From: Pontibacillus yanchengensis Y32
GTDB lineage: Bacteria > Bacillota > Bacilli > Bacillales > BH030062
Direction: 5' to 3'
NCBI RefSeq assembly: GCF_000770635.1
Contig: NZ_AVBF01000037.1
Location: forward strand, 1-39,903
Length of the DNA: 39,903 bases
The translations under genes were made by a program, and so were the position numbers. Shown here in pieces: positions 38,652 through 39,903 of this stretch. Below the pieces are notes generated by a model. That model was not told the origin of the DNA. It saw nothing but the letters and a program-made list of their open reading frames with translations, and did not search any database. Every line of letters begins with the position of its first letter. Position 1 is the stretch's first letter.

Positions 38652-39644
38652 CTACGGCTCAATCACTTCAGCGTCTTGCTTCCATTCTTCTTTCAATTCA
38701 ACGCCCATTTTTTCAGCGGCATCTTTATTGATTTGTAGCTTTAAATTCTGAGGGTAAGATACAGGAATCTCGCCTGGATTCTTTCCTTCTTCAAGAATCT
38801 TCAAGGCTTTCTGTCCTGCTTCATAACCAATATCAAAGTAATCAAATCCATATGCTGCAAAGCCACCACGTTTAACAGAATCTAACTCTCCTACGAATAC
38901 TGGTGTGTCTTGCTGTTGTCCTACTTGAAGAACAGACTCAAGCGCACTCACGACAGTGTTATCTGTAATAATGTAAAATGCATCTACTTTTCCAGCCAGC
39001 GATTCTGCAGCCTGTTTCACTTCAGCTGTAGATGTAACGGTGGCTTCTTTTATGTCCAGCTTTCCATCAGCAATCTTCTTCACGTTTTTAACCTGAGCTA
39101 CTGAGTTTTGTTCACTCGGATTATAAATCATTCCAACTTTCTTTGCTCCTGTATCTTTAATAAAATCGATTGTATTTGGTACCGCATCAGGATGTGTATC
39201 CGTTGTTCCGGTTACATTTCCACCTGGATTCTCCATTGATTCTACTAAACTAGAACCGACTGGATCTGTTACAGAAGTGAACACAATTGGAATTTCGTTT
39301 GTGACATTTAGAGCACTCTGTGCACTTGGCGTTGAATTTGCAAAAATCAAGTCTACATCGTCACCTGCAAATTTCTTGGCGATGGTTTGGTTATTCTTCG
39401 CATCCCCTTGGGCTAACTGTACATCAAATTCCGCTTCCACACCTTCATCCTTAAATGCTTGTTTGAATCCTTTTTGTGCTGCATCTAATGATGGATGCTC
39501 AACAATTTGTGTTACACCAATTTTATATGTCTCTTTTTGCTTTTCTTTATCATTGGAAGCCTCCGCATTACCAGATTCAGAGCTTCCGCATCCTACTAAT
39601 GAGATTAATCCTACAACTAAAATAAGTGCCAACCACTTTTTCAT
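38652..39644 (-). CDS. substrate-binding lipoprotein of the TrpX/ABC_sub_bind family
   Basis: A 330-residue lipoprotein. The signal peptide ends in the lipobox LVGC with the acylated Cys19, followed by a Ser/Glu/Lys-rich linker and a two-lobed binding domain of the ABC_sub_bind family: YKIGVTQIVEHPSLDAAQKG, then NSTPSAQSAL, PIVFTSVTDPVGSSLV and NVTGTTD. Known relatives bind tryptophan or tyrosine; the exact ligand here is inferred. The ATG follows AAAGGGGGAG. It is the first gene of the importer operon. Confidence 0.93.
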   Translation of the reverse strand: MKKWLALILVVGLISLVGCGSSESGNAEASNDKEKQKETYKIGVTQIVEHPSLDAAQKGFKQAFKDEGVEAEFDVQLAQGDAKNNQTIAKKFAGDDVDLIFANSTPSAQSALNVTNEIPIVFTSVTDPVGSSLVESMENPGGNVTGTTDTHPDAVPNTIDFIKDTGAKKVGMIYNPSEQNSVAQVKNVKKIADGKLDIKEATVTSTAEVKQAAESLAGKVDAFYIITDNTVVSALESVLQVGQQQDTPVFVGELDSVKRGGFAAYGFDYFDIGYEAGQKALKILEEGKNPGEIPVSYPQNLKLQINKDAAEKMGVELKEEWKQDAEVIEP

Positions 39645-39703
39645 TTGTTTCTCCCCCTTTAATTACTTTATTACTTTTATGCTTCTACGCTTTTATGTAT
39701 TAA

Positions 39704-39732
39704 AATTTACATGAAAATGTACCTTGTTTCAA
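39704..39732 (-). promoter_or_regulatory. promoter of the ABC importer operon
   Basis: On the minus strand -35 TTGAAA (39732-39727), 17 bp, -10 TAAATT (39709-39704). The palindrome CCTTG-TTT-CAAGG (39722-39734) covers the -35 element and may be an operator. No T-box or trp-type leader is seen between it and the lipoprotein gene. Confidence 0.6.
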
Positions 39733-39839
39733 GGGGTTATCAAAAATTTCTGTCATTTAGTTGTAAAATGATTGTTATGGTAAGGGGTACTAGGTAGGAT
39801 GTAAGCCTATTTAGGGGAAATTTGATACAATAGAACAAA

Positions 39840-39903
39840 AGCGCAAGCGCCCGTCTAGCGACGTATATGCTGCGGCCCACACGACGTGGGTTGGTTCGAT
39901 GTT
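39840..39903. repeat. structured repeat, family A, copy 4 (cut by the window end)
   Basis: The left arm AGCGCAAGCGCCCGTC and the start of the core (CCCAC/GTGGG, GGTTCGATGTT) are present in the standard orientation. The rest lies outside the window. Confidence 0.85.

Noticed and set aside
39645-39840. T-box or trp leader before the ABC importer
   Set aside because: No specifier stem, T-box sequence or terminator pair was found between the promoter and the lipoprotein gene.
1-39903. tRNA or rRNA genes, complete insertion sequence or prophage
   Set aside because: No cloverleaf with the TTC-A-A loop, rRNA segment, transposase or integrase was recognised in the window.

Overview
This 39.9-kb window is chromosomal DNA of a low-GC, endospore-forming Bacillaceae. 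The sequence shows a complete gerPA-gerPF spore-coat operon with sigma-K-type promoters, a ComK competence regulator, addB-addA with an HlpB-type HNH gene, a Bacillus-type LexA box and matches to twin Spo0A boxes. The local order comK ... yhjD, yhjE, sipV-like lepB, addB, addA, hlpB, gerPF-PA follows the Bacillus subtilis comK-to-gerP neighbourhood. The intervening genes and the dispersed intergenic repeats suggest a halophilic or marine genus (Pontibacillus, Halobacillus, Virgibacillus type). That genus guess is inference.

Layout. 0.1-4.8 kb: a MarR-family regulator, an FMN azoreductase, a YciI-like protein, a pirin, a short YitT protein and an atypical SDR. Five copies of a 16-bp AGTTG...CAACT box sit at the marR, azoR and pirin promoters and define a small probable redox/electrophile regulon. 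4.8-5.5 kb: no credible gene, but a long hairpin, a terminator and a cyclic-di-GMP-I (GEMM) riboswitch on the minus strand with a terminator/antiterminator switch and no recognisable target gene. 5.6-8.5 kb: an operon of membrane proteins (DUF418, DUF2157, GDYXXLXY). 8.6-10.6 kb: gerPABCDEF. 10.66-10.96 kb: an array of short palindromes. 11.0-18.5 kb: addB-addA-hlpB. 18.6-22.0 kb: an MFS transporter, signal peptidase I, yhjE and yhjD. 22.2-26.7 kb: a GNAT gene and an ABC exporter plus two-component operon arranged like B. subtilis yvfRSTU, with a palindromic operator candidate. 26.7-27.8 kb: a cluster of intergenic repeats. 27.8-29.7 kb: a membrane diguanylate cyclase, two small genes of unknown function and a LexA-boxed YolD-like gene. 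30.1-32.6 kb: a quinone oxidoreductase and an MFS transporter. 32.8-34.3 kb: comK and two small unknown genes. 34.4-34.6 kb: a candidate small RNA. 34.8-39.7 kb: an M48 protease, a Sco1-type copper protein and a three-gene ABC importer of the TrpXYZ type.

The most interesting material is non-coding. It includes the orphan c-di-GMP riboswitch, a family of about 200-bp structured repeats (three full copies, one running off the window end and one arm fragment), one copy of which carries an inverted central cassette, a second family with different ends but the same core fold and compensatory base changes, the palindrome array after gerPF, and two candidate small RNAs with palindromic elements at their promoters. 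All calls are by eye from the sequence. No database search or folding program was run.
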